From an uncultured Caryophanales bacterium (GTDB lineage Bacteria; Bacillota_I; Bacilli_A; RFN20; CAG-288): DNA of 6,676 bases. Within the stretch, counting starts at the first letter, position 1. Each line of letters begins with the position of its first letter. A model generated the notes under the pieces. It was not told where the DNA came from and ran no database searches. It saw only the letters and a list, made by a program, of their open reading frames with translations. A program made the position numbers and the translations under genes. This document shows positions 1-6,392 of this stretch, piece by piece. Location of the stretch: positions 1 through 6,676 of the forward strand of contig CALBLI010000010.1 in the NCBI GenBank assembly GCA_937896065.1, given 5' to 3'.

Positions 1-1059
1 GATTTTGAATCTTTTAAAAATTCTATTGAAGAAAAAAGAAAAGAATATGTTGAGATTGATTCAAAGAAAAAAAGAGTCAGCCGTATCTCTTCGATTGTTA
101 TTGCCGTCTTTTTAGTAGCTGCACTTATTATTTTGATTTTATCAAATGTTAAAAATGGTGAGAATAAATTAATACCACAAACATGGATTCCAATAACTGT
201 TGTTTCAATTGCTGCTGCTTGTTCAATCGGTATGTCTATTTTCAGCTACATTTATAATAAAAAATATAGTACTAATACTAGAAAATATTTTGACGTATAT
301 CAAAATGCTGTTGCTGCTTACTTATTAAAACCATTAGATATAAGTGATGGAAAAATAGCAGTTGATGGAAAATTAAGTGATAATCTTTTGATTCAAGCTC
401 ATTATTTTTCAACAATTGTTGCTATCAATTCTCGTGCTTTAGTTGTTGCTAAAAGAAAAGACGATGAAATTAACTTCGGTGAAATAGCCTGCTCTATTCC
501 TAATATGAGTGAAGAACAAACATATCAACTTCCTACTTTATATAATTTCCAAACTGATGAAGAAATTCCATATCAGGCTGAAATATATAAGGAAAGTAAT
601 GATAATAATAAAAGATCAGCTTTTGAAGCAAGAAATCCAGAAATGACCGGTCTTCTTGGAAGACTTCTTTCTTTAAGTTATAAAGTTGAATCATCAGCAT
701 CATTTATTGTTGTTTTTAGAGGCGATAAGAAAAACACCATCATGCCTACTAATGTAAACAAATATAAAGCTTATAAAGATGAAAGATTAAAAGACAATAT
801 TGTTCTTTATCTTGCAAGTGATGATGCTAAATTTGCATTCAGCGATGAAACAATGGCTATTTTAAATGATGTTGTTATTGATGATGTTGTTACATCAGGC
901 TTTGTTTCAGTCAATTCATATGGCACTGAGATTGTTTTAAATATATCTGATGCATTGATGACACTTCCAACTGATAAACCAGTTGATCAAAAAGCGGTTG
1001 AAACTGCAAGAGATGATTTTAAAATTTTAGTATCGTTTATTGATGCATTAGAAAAATAA
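1..1059 (+). CDS. Unrecognised two-pass membrane protein, 5' end missing (partial)
   Basis: The frame is open from the first base and ends at TAA 1057-1059, giving 352 visible codons. There is no ATG or GTG in frame before the first membrane segment, and the TTG at 133 lies inside that segment, so the true start is left of the window. Counting from the first visible codon, residues 6-28 are charged (EEKRKEY, then SKKKRVSR). Residues 29-47 are a hydrophobic segment (ISSIVIAVFLVAALIILIL), followed by a short polar loop and a second hydrophobic segment at about 62-85. Positive residues lie before the first segment and after the second (NKKY, TRKY), which by the positive-inside rule places both ends in the cytoplasm. 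The remaining 265 or so residues look soluble and mixed alpha/beta. I recognise no family or catalytic motif. Only 1 nt separates its stop from tsaE, so it is probably the upstream member of that operon. That it is a real gene is well supported; its function is unknown. Confidence 0.8.
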   Translation, partial: DFESFKNSIEEKRKEYVEIDSKKKRVSRISSIVIAVFLVAALIILILSNVKNGENKLIPQTWIPITVVSIAAACSIGMSIFSYIYNKKYSTNTRKYFDVYQNAVAAYLLKPLDISDGKIAVDGKLSDNLLIQAHYFSTIVAINSRALVVAKRKDDEINFGEIACSIPNMSEEQTYQLPTLYNFQTDEEIPYQAEIYKESNDNNKRSAFEARNPEMTGLLGRLLSLSYKVESSASFIVVFRGDKKNTIMPTNVNKYKAYKDERLKDNIVLYLASDDAKFAFSDETMAILNDVVIDDVVTSGFVSVNSYGTEIVLNISDALMTLPTDKPVDQKAVETARDDFKILVSFIDALEK

Positions 1060-1060
1060 A

Positions 1061-1507
1061 ATGGATGAATATATTGTTAAAAATGAAGAAGAGACAATCA
1101 AAGTAGCTTCTTTGCTTGCTTCTAAAATAAACGGTGGTGAGTTAATTTTTGCTAAAGGAGATTTAGGAGTTGGTAAGACCTTCTTTTTTAAAGCGTTAGG
1201 CAAAGCCTTAGGAGTTAAAAGAGTTATCAATTCTCCAACATTCAATTTAATAAAGATATATGATGGTAAGATTAAAAATAAGGCTTTAACTTTATACCAT
1301 GTTGATTGTTATCGTTTAGAAGGTGTAGATGAAAAAAGAAAAGATTTAGGTTTAGATGAAGTCATTGGTGAAAGTGATAAATTAGTTTATGTTGAATGGC
1401 CTGAATATGCTGATGAATATACCAAAAATTATTTACCACGAATAGAGATAGATATTTCTTATATTTCTGAATTTGAAAGGAGGATAGTAGTTAATTATGA
1501 AAAGTAA
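1061..1507 (+). CDS. tsaE: tRNA threonylcarbamoyladenosine biosynthesis ATPase TsaE
   Basis: TsaE is the small cytoplasmic P-loop ATPase that works with TsaB and TsaD in making t6A at position 37 of tRNAs reading ANN codons; it is thought to reset the TsaBD complex between cycles. The 148-residue product has the usual family length. Visible motifs are the Walker A loop GDLGVGKT at residues 33-40, the family signature SPTF at 58-61, HVDCYRL at 80-86 and VEW at 111-113, in the expected order. The ATG at 1061 follows the upstream stop by one base. No Shine-Dalgarno sequence is visible before it (the preceding bases are GCATTAGAAAAATAAA), so translation probably depends on coupling to the upstream gene. 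The 3' end overlaps tsaB by 11 nt. A homologue is ydiB of Bacillus subtilis. Confidence 0.95.
   Translation: MDEYIVKNEEETIKVASLLASKINGGELIFAKGDLGVGKTFFFKALGKALGVKRVINSPTFNLIKIYDGKIKNKALTLYHVDCYRLEGVDEKRKDLGLDEVIGESDKLVYVEWPEYADEYTKNYLPRIEIDISYISEFERRIVVNYEK
1476..1483 (+). promoter_or_regulatory. Ribosome binding site of tsaB, inside tsaE
   Basis: AAAGGAGG is a near-perfect anti-16S complement within the end of tsaE. It is followed 13 nt later by the tsaB ATG at 1497, somewhat longer than the usual 5-10 nt. An in-frame TAG at 1488-1490 rules out an ATG-type start further upstream in the tsaB frame; only the rare codon ATT at 1494 would be closer. The site supports the 1497 start and shows that tsaB has its own initiation signal despite the overlap with tsaE. 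Confidence 0.75.
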
Positions 1508-2105
1508 TTCTCTTTTTATAAATACAGCTACTAAGTCACTTCAATTCGCTGTATTATCTTCATCTTCCTTTAAAAGTATCGACTTAGGCTCATCTAAAAA
1601 AGCACTTGAGAATTCCTTTGTTGGAATTGAAAAACTTATCAGTGATGAGAACATTAAATTTTCTGATATTGATAGTTTTTATACTCTTTTAGGTCCTGGT
1701 TCAAATACAGGTATAAGATTAGGGTTAACAATTGTTAGAACTGTTTACGGTTTAAATTCAGCTATCAATATGTATGGTATCAATACTTTAAAAGTTTTAC
1801 TAAATGATAAAGATGGACTTTCTTTGCTTTCTGATCGTGCTTCAAATTTATTTGTTGGATATTATAAAAATGAAGAATTTGTTACTGAGAAAGTTTTAAA
1901 AGATGATGTAAATTCTAATAAATTATTTAAAGACAAGACTTTATATATTGATAAAGCAGATGAAAGTTCAATTGAAATATTTAAAGAATATTCAAATAAA
2001 GTTTTAATTGATGTCATTAAAAATATGGTTGATAAGAAAGATGAATTTGAAAATTATTCAAAAAGAATTGATGAATATCTTCCTATTTATCAATTTGATA
2101 TATAA
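1497..2105 (+). CDS. tsaB: tRNA threonylcarbamoyladenosine biosynthesis protein TsaB (short form)
   Basis: TsaB is the non-catalytic ASKHA-fold partner that dimerises with TsaD and is needed for t6A formation on ANN-decoding tRNAs. The product has 202 residues, shorter than the roughly 220-240 typical of the family. Visible family marks are the N-terminal strand motif (LFINTATKSLQFAVL, residues 6-20, where the usual text is close to IDTST), the loop GPGSNTGIRLGL at 66-77 (usual GPGSFTGLRIGL) and the C-terminal RIDEYLPIYQ. The N-terminal lobe is better conserved than the C-terminal one, which is the usual pattern for TsaB. The gene overlaps tsaE by 11 nt and ends 2 nt before rimI. The position between tsaE and rimI-tsaD supports the assignment, and the homologue in Bacillus subtilis is ydiC. 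I take the shortness as natural C-lobe reduction, since no frameshift or early stop is evident. Confidence 0.9.
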   Translation: MKSNSLFINTATKSLQFAVLSSSSFKSIDLGSSKKALENSFVGIEKLISDENIKFSDIDSFYTLLGPGSNTGIRLGLTIVRTVYGLNSAINMYGINTLKVLLNDKDGLSLLSDRASNLFVGYYKNEEFVTEKVLKDDVNSNKLFKDKTLYIDKADESSIEIFKEYSNKVLIDVIKNMVDKKDEFENYSKRIDEYLPIYQFDI

Positions 2106-2107
2106 TT

Positions 2108-2542
2108 ATGAACAGAATTGCAACTTGTGATGATATTACTGAAATTGTTTTAATTTCAAAAGGTGTCAAAAATAACTTTGTTGATGAAAAATATATAAAT
2201 GAAGTTATAAATTCTTCTAATTATTTACTTGTTGTAAATGAAAATGAAAATAAGAAAATACAAGGTTTCATTTTACTTCAGGTCACAAGTTATGATATGG
2301 ATGTTATAAATATTGCTGTTGATATAAAATATCGTCGATTACATGTTGCTACATCTCTATTTGATTTTGTCTTTAGTTATAGAAAAAATAATGAAATATA
2401 TCTTGACGTGAGAGAAAGCAATATACCGGCTATTAAGTTATATGAAAGTGTTGGATTTACTACTTATAGAAGACGAGTCAAATACTATGGTGATGAAGAT
2501 TGCCTATGTATGAAAAAAATAGTTAAAGAAGGTGAATTATGA
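2108..2542 (+). CDS. rimI: Ribosomal protein S18-alanine N-acetyltransferase-like GNAT, RimI
   Basis: The product is a 144-residue GNAT acetyltransferase of RimI type. RimI transfers acetyl from acetyl-CoA to the N-terminal alanine of ribosomal protein S18; other N-terminal substrates are possible in Bacillota. The core is visible: strand 4 (VINIAVDIKYRR, about residues 66-77), the acetyl-CoA pyrophosphate loop region RRLHVATSLF (76-85), and the strongly conserved end VRESNIPAIKLYESVGF (101-117), followed by RRRVKYY and DEDCLCMKK. Tyr112 fits the conserved LY position expected of the general acid. The loop reads R-R-L-H-V-A where the motif Q/R-x-x-G-x-G/A expects glycine at the fourth position, so His79 is unusual. 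The start lies 2 nt after the tsaB stop with no visible Shine-Dalgarno, suggesting reinitiation. The end overlaps tsaD as ATGA. This placement next to tsaD is conserved in many bacteria and favours RimI over a generic GNAT. Confidence 0.87.
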   Translation: MNRIATCDDITEIVLISKGVKNNFVDEKYINEVINSSNYLLVVNENENKKIQGFILLQVTSYDMDVINIAVDIKYRRLHVATSLFDFVFSYRKNNEIYLDVRESNIPAIKLYESVGFTTYRRRVKYYGDEDCLCMKKIVKEGEL

Positions 2543-3573
2543 AAGATGAAATTATATTAGCTATTGAATCAAGCTGTGATGAAACAGCAATTGCTATTTT
2601 AAAAAATGGTAAAGAGATTTTAGTAAATACAGTCAATACTCAAATATCTGAGCATCAAAAATTCGGAGGTGTTTATCCTGAGCTTGCATCAAGACTTCAT
2701 TTAGAAAACATTTCTAAAGTCGTCTCATACTCATTGTCATTAAAAGGATTTGATTATAAAGACATTACGCATGTAGCAGTAACTATTGGACCTGGTCTTC
2801 CAGGTGCTCTTCAAATAGGAGTGATGGCTGCTAAAACAATCAGTGAATATTTAAATGTTCCACTTATTGCTGTTCATCATCTAGCTGGACATATTTATGC
2901 TAATGAATTTGTTGAAGATTTTAAATATCCTTTGCTTGCTTTGGTTGCATCTGGTGGTAATTCTGATATTGTATATATTGATAAACCTCTCAATTTTAAA
3001 ATAATTGGTGAGACTATCGATGATGCAATAGGTGAAAGTTTAGATAAGATAGCTAGAAGCTTAGATTTACCTTATCCTGGTGGTGTATCAATTGATAAAC
3101 TAACTAAAGATAATTTTGATAATATTAAAACTATCACATTACCTAAAGTATCATTACCAGGTTATGACCTATCATATTCGGGTTTAAAAAGTCATGTTGT
3201 AAGGCTTGTTGAAGAAGAAAAAAGAAAAGGAACTTTAAGTCAGGAAAAAGTCTTAGCGTATGCTAAATCAGTTGAAGTTGCTTTTGTAAATCAACTGCTT
3301 TATAAACTTGAAAAAGCTAGTGTGGAATACAAAATTAAGATGATAGTTGTAGGTGGTGGGGTATCTGCTAATTCATATCTTAGAAGAAAAGTTTATGAAA
3401 TATTTGATAAAAATAAAGTTGATATTTTAATTCCACCATTATGGTGTACAACTGATAATGCATTGATGATTGCTAAAGTCGCTCATCATTTGATCAAAGA
3501 AAATAAGATTGCTAAAATTGATATTTCATCATATCCAAATTTGCAACTTGATGATACTTCTATATATAATTAA
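2539..3573 (+). CDS. tsaD: tRNA N6-adenosine threonylcarbamoyltransferase TsaD
   Basis: TsaD is the catalytic subunit that moves the threonylcarbamoyl group from threonylcarbamoyl-AMP to N6 of A37 in ANN-decoding tRNAs. It acts in the cytoplasm with TsaB and TsaE. The 344-residue product has the normal length and the full set of family blocks: AIESSCDETAIAIL (8-21), GGVYPELASRLH (43-54), IGPGLPGALQIG (83-94), HHLAGHIYA (113-121, with metal ligands His114 and His118 by homology), ASGGNSDI (137-144), GETIDDAIGESLDK (157-170), YPGGVSIDKL (179-188), LSYSGLKS (211-218), VVGGGVSAN (270-278) and CTTDNALMIA (303-312, with Asp306 the likely third metal ligand). The SGGNS block departs from the common SGGHT. 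The ATG shares the ATGA overlap with the rimI stop, and an AGAAGG-type ribosome site lies at 2528-2532. The homologue in Bacillus subtilis is ydiE (gcp). Confidence 0.97.
   Translation: MKDEIILAIESSCDETAIAILKNGKEILVNTVNTQISEHQKFGGVYPELASRLHLENISKVVSYSLSLKGFDYKDITHVAVTIGPGLPGALQIGVMAAKTISEYLNVPLIAVHHLAGHIYANEFVEDFKYPLLALVASGGNSDIVYIDKPLNFKIIGETIDDAIGESLDKIARSLDLPYPGGVSIDKLTKDNFDNIKTITLPKVSLPGYDLSYSGLKSHVVRLVEEEKRKGTLSQEKVLAYAKSVEVAFVNQLLYKLEKASVEYKIKMIVVGGGVSANSYLRRKVYEIFDKNKVDILIPPLWCTTDNALMIAKVAHHLIKENKIAKIDISSYPNLQLDDTSIYN
3541..3570 (+). promoter_or_regulatory. Candidate promoter for asnS
   Basis: TTGCAA at 3541-3546 (four of six matches to TTGACA) is followed, after an 18-nt spacer, by a perfect TATAAT at 3565-3570. 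Both lie in the last codons of tsaD. Transcription from here would give a leader of about 65-70 nt before asnS. The position just before the only sizeable gap in the window supports it. In DNA this AT-rich, TATAAT-like strings arise often by chance, so this is a candidate only. Confidence 0.4.
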
Positions 3574-3600
3574 ACATATTTATAGATATATTATAGTTTT

Positions 3601-3625
3601 ATTTTACTACTAAAAAAGGTAGAAT
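3601..3625 (+). other. Weak stem-loop in the asnS leader
   Basis: ATTTTACT (3601-3608) can pair with GGTAGAAT (3618-3625), giving 8 pairs of which 2 are G-U, around a 9-nt A-rich loop. It is AT-rich and not followed by a T run, so it is not a convincing intrinsic terminator. The 71-nt gap 3574-3644 is too short for a T-box and shows no riboswitch I recognise. The hairpin may be chance. Confidence 0.2.
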
Positions 3626-3644
3626 ATTTAAGGAGAAAATACTT

Positions 3645-5024
3645 ATGTTAAATAAAGAAATTACTATCAAAGAAATTTATCAAAAAATAAATGATGATAA
3701 TTATCAAGATCTTGATAACAAAGAAATAACTTTAAAAGGCTTTGTAAGAAACAATAGATCACTTGGTCAAGTTGGCTTTATGTCAGTAAATGACGGCTCA
3801 TGCTTTTTAAATGCACAAGCTGTTTACAAAGGCGATGATGCTTTGCTATCTTCAATAAAACTTGGCTCAACTGTCATTGTCAAAGGTAAAATTCATCTTA
3901 CCATTGGTGGATATCAGCCATTTGAAATAGATTCTTCAAATATTGAAGTAATTTCCCAAACTGAAGAAAGTTTTCCTCTTCAAAAGAAGAAGACCTCATA
4001 TGATTTTTTAAGAACTATTCCAACTATCAGAATGAAAAGCAATACTTTTAATGCTGTCTTTAGAGTTAGAAGTGTTCTTTCATATTACATCCATAAATAT
4101 TTCCATGATAATGGTTATATTTGGGTCCATACTCCTATATTAACCGCTAATGATTGTGAAGGCGAAGGCCAAACCTTCCAAGTTGTTGCTGATGAAAAAC
4201 ATCCAGAAGAATATTTTAACAAAGATAATGTCCATTTGACTGTCTCTGGTCAACTTCATGTTGAACCTTTTGCTTTAACATATGGAAAAGTCTACACCTT
4301 TGGACCAACTTTCCGTGCTGAAAAATCCAATACAACAAGACATGCAGCCGAATTTTGGATGATTGAACCAGAACTCGCTTGGTGTGACATGAATCAGATT
4401 ATGGATGTTGAAGAAGACTTCTTAAAATACATTGTTAAAAACACAAGAGAAGAATGCTACCAAGATTTCAAATTCTTTTATGAGAGAGTCGACAAAGATT
4501 TAGAGAAAAGACTTGATGATTTTGTAAATAAACCATTTAAACGTTTAAAATATGAAGAAGCTATCGAGATTTTAAAAGAAGCAAGTAAGACTCATCATTT
4601 TGATAATTCTGATATCAAATTTGGTCTTGATTTGGCTAGTGAACATGAAAGATATTTGACTGAAGTTCATTTTAAATGTCCCGTCTTTTTGACTGACTAT
4701 CCTAAAGAGATCAAAGCTTTCTATATGAAAGCTAATGATGATAATAAGACTGTCAGAGGTGTTGATTTGCTTGTCCCTCAAATCGGTGAACTTTGTGGTG
4801 GAAGTGAAAGAGAAGATAATTATGAAAAACTTCTTGCTAGAATGAATGAACTTCATATGAATATTCCTGCTTATGAATGGTATTTGGATTTAAGAAAAAA
4901 TGGTTCAGCACCTCATTCAGGTTTTGGCTTGGGATTTGAAAGAATGGTGATGTTAGTAACTGGCATGACTAATATCAGAGATACTCTTCCATATCCAAGA
5001 ACATATAAGGATATGCTTTATTAA
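3645..5024 (+). CDS. asnS: Asparaginyl-tRNA synthetase
   Basis: This is a class IIb aminoacyl-tRNA synthetase that charges tRNA-Asn with asparagine using ATP in the cytoplasm. The 459-residue product has the typical length. An N-terminal OB-fold anticodon-binding domain spans about residues 27-104 (ITLKGFVRNNRSLG at its start). Motif 1 lies near 148-165 (YIWVHTPIL). Motif 2 is at 219-243, including FGPTFRAEKSNTTRHAAEF and WMIEPE, which is the asparagine-type version. Motif 3 is at 426-434 (GFGLGFERM), followed by MTNIRDTLPYPR near the C-terminus. This NIRD-PYPR ending separates AsnRS from AspRS. A good ribosome site, AAGGAG at 3630-3635, lies 9 nt before the ATG. Codons such as TTC, GTC and ACC are a little more frequent than in neighbouring genes, as expected for a highly expressed enzyme. 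The start follows a 71-nt gap with a candidate promoter. The next gene begins 2 nt after its stop. Confidence 0.97.
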   Translation: MLNKEITIKEIYQKINDDNYQDLDNKEITLKGFVRNNRSLGQVGFMSVNDGSCFLNAQAVYKGDDALLSSIKLGSTVIVKGKIHLTIGGYQPFEIDSSNIEVISQTEESFPLQKKKTSYDFLRTIPTIRMKSNTFNAVFRVRSVLSYYIHKYFHDNGYIWVHTPILTANDCEGEGQTFQVVADEKHPEEYFNKDNVHLTVSGQLHVEPFALTYGKVYTFGPTFRAEKSNTTRHAAEFWMIEPELAWCDMNQIMDVEEDFLKYIVKNTREECYQDFKFFYERVDKDLEKRLDDFVNKPFKRLKYEEAIEILKEASKTHHFDNSDIKFGLDLASEHERYLTEVHFKCPVFLTDYPKEIKAFYMKANDDNKTVRGVDLLVPQIGELCGGSEREDNYEKLLARMNELHMNIPAYEWYLDLRKNGSAPHSGFGLGFERMVMLVTGMTNIRDTLPYPRTYKDMLY

Positions 5025-5026
5025 TT

Positions 5027-6379
5027 ATGAGTATATTTAGAAAGAATAAAAAAGAAGAAAAACCAGCTGAAAATAAAGTAGAAGAAAATTCTACTCCTTT
5101 ATCAAATGAAAAAAATGATAATCAAAATTTAAATAATGAAACGACAATAGATTCGGCTAATAAAGTTCATATCATTGTTGAGCAAAATAATGCCTCTTCT
5201 TTAACGGCTGAAGAAAAGAAAGCTAAAATAAATAGTCGTCTTTCATTGGGATTTAAAATATTTTTACTTTTGATTGTTGCTTTTTTGCTCGGCTGGTCAA
5301 TTTATTCTTTCGTCATTCTTTTTTCAGGTGATAAAAAAAGCAACCATAGTTATTTATTACTTGATGGAAAAAATTATACGCAGAGTAAAACTGTTTATGA
5401 TAGTTTTGCAACCGGAGATGTTTCTTTATCCAATAAGAAAAATATCAATGATTATTATCTGGTTGGAACTCAATTATTTCTTTCCAAAACAAATATCAAT
5501 CCAACTATTTATAATCAAACTAATAAGGCTGAACTTATAACAGGTCAAAAAGATAGTGACATTTCATTATATAATTTGACAACTGATGAGATATACACTT
5601 CTTCTTCAGCAACAGATATCGTAAATAACAAATATTCAATCGATTTAAATTTCATTGCTGATGGGGACTACCTTATTTATCCAACTAATTTATCTGATAG
5701 TGTTAAAAAAGATAAAAAAGATTATTATCCATATTCAATAAATAGTGATGAAACTATTTATCTTGAAGGATATACATTACCAAATAAAAATGGTTCAAGA
5801 AGAAAAATAAGTATCAAAAATAATTCAGTCTCCCCTTATACTCTTGTTTCTATTTTTGATGCTGGTAGTGTTTTACCTGCTTTATATTATGATGCAGTTA
5901 TTTATAACGCGAGTTATGATACAGCATTAAATGTGCGTGAAAAAGATGATAATTTTATAAACGATATTGAAACTAATATCGTTTCTAAAATCCAAGCAGA
6001 AACTAATAATATATATTCAATTAAAGTCTGCTCTTCAATATTAGAAGCTAGAAATTATCATAGTGCACTAAGTATAGCTTTAACAAATGAAGCTGATATT
6101 TTAAGATGTTCGAAATTTGTTGAAGGTCATTATTTAAATAAGGGATTTACTTCTAGTGTTATAAGTGAAATTGATTCATTTTCACTTGTTGGTTATGATA
6201 AAGATCCAGATATCAGAGAAAACATGGGTTTGATTAATGAAGCTGGTAGTGCTTTTGCAAATGTCATTGGTAATAATCTTTTCACTAAAGATGATTCAAG
6301 GGTAGTTAAAGAATCATTTTTAGTATCAAAAGATCGTTTGCTTGAAAAATATAATATTTTATTCAGAACAATTATATAA
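5027..6379 (+). CDS. Unrecognised single-pass membrane protein with a large predicted extracytoplasmic region
   Basis: The product has 450 residues. Residues 1-70 are hydrophilic and low in complexity (Lys, Glu, Asn rich). Residues 74-100 form one strong hydrophobic segment (FKIFLLLIVAFLLGWSIYSF within it), preceded by many Lys and Arg residues, so the N-terminus should be cytoplasmic and residues 101-450 outside. Residues about 105-275 look beta-rich with many Asn, Ser, Thr and Tyr. Residues about 287-420 show an alternating strand-helix pattern that recalls the Amidase_3 (N-acetylmuramoyl-L-alanine amidase) fold: a strand at 288-296, REKDDNF (304-310), and LEARNYHSALSIALTNEADI (339-358). 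The GHGG and SIHxN histidine motifs are absent, so amidase activity is not expected. This likeness is a weak inference. The ATG follows the asnS stop by 2 nt; a poor AAGGAT lies at 5007-5012, 14 nt before the start, so coupling to asnS is likely. An alternative reading is a lineage-specific surface or cell-wall-associated protein. Confidence 0.85.
   Translation: MSIFRKNKKEEKPAENKVEENSTPLSNEKNDNQNLNNETTIDSANKVHIIVEQNNASSLTAEEKKAKINSRLSLGFKIFLLLIVAFLLGWSIYSFVILFSGDKKSNHSYLLLDGKNYTQSKTVYDSFATGDVSLSNKKNINDYYLVGTQLFLSKTNINPTIYNQTNKAELITGQKDSDISLYNLTTDEIYTSSSATDIVNNKYSIDLNFIADGDYLIYPTNLSDSVKKDKKDYYPYSINSDETIYLEGYTLPNKNGSRRKISIKNNSVSPYTLVSIFDAGSVLPALYYDAVIYNASYDTALNVREKDDNFINDIETNIVSKIQAETNNIYSIKVCSSILEARNYHSALSIALTNEADILRCSKFVEGHYLNKGFTSSVISEIDSFSLVGYDKDPDIRENMGLINEAGSAFANVIGNNLFTKDDSRVVKESFLVSKDRLLEKYNILFRTII
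5959..5984 (+). repeat. Perfect 10-bp inverted repeat inside the unknown membrane protein gene
   Basis: AAACGATATT (5959-5968) and its exact reverse complement AATATCGTTT (5975-5984) flank a 6-nt spacer GAAACT. The repeat is within coding sequence for residues around 312-320. It is not followed by a T run, so it is not a standard terminator. A rough estimate for AT-rich DNA suggests that one such repeat in a window this size is not strongly surprising. Confidence 0.5.
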
Positions 6380-6385
6380 AGGAGG
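6378..6385 (+). promoter_or_regulatory. Strong ribosome binding site of galE
   Basis: AAAGGAGG begins within the stop codon of the upstream gene and ends 7 nt before the ATG at 6393. It is a near-consensus Shine-Dalgarno at ideal spacing and fixes the galE start. The 13-nt gap between the two genes leaves no room for a separate promoter or terminator, so galE is probably on the same transcript. Confidence 0.85.
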
Positions 6386-6392
6386 GTTCAGT

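Noticed and set aside
133..135. TTG as the start of the first gene
   Set aside because: The frame stays open to base 1, and this codon lies inside the first membrane helix, so the true start is upstream of the window.
868..892. Short direct repeat GATGTTGTTA with 15-nt period
   Set aside because: It encodes a DVV-IDDVV stretch in a coding region and is too short to imply a repeat element.
1048..1245. Open frame of 65 codons on the minus strand
   Set aside because: It lies antisense to tsaE, over the Walker A region, with no family features; it is a shadow of the real gene.
2540..2542. TGA read as tryptophan (Mycoplasma-type code)
   Set aside because: Trp is written TGG in the genes here, no in-frame TGA occurs within any gene, and rimI ends naturally at this TGA with the tsaD start overlapping it.
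3574..3644. Terminator or T-box riboswitch before asnS
   Set aside because: The gap is only 71 nt, the one possible stem is AT-rich with two G-U pairs and no T run, and there is no room for a T-box specifier and antiterminator.
4572..4856. Open frame of 94 codons on the minus strand
   Set aside because: It is antisense to the catalytic core of asnS and has a composition expected of a reverse-frame artefact.
2539..5024. Functional link between t6A genes and asnS because tRNA-Asn carries t6A
   Set aside because: t6A is found on all ANN-decoding tRNAs, and a gap with a candidate promoter separates the genes, so adjacency alone is not evidence.
5274..5540. Open frame of 88 codons on the plus strand, shifted relative to the membrane protein
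   Set aside because: It lies wholly inside the 5027-6379 gene in another frame and has no ribosome site.
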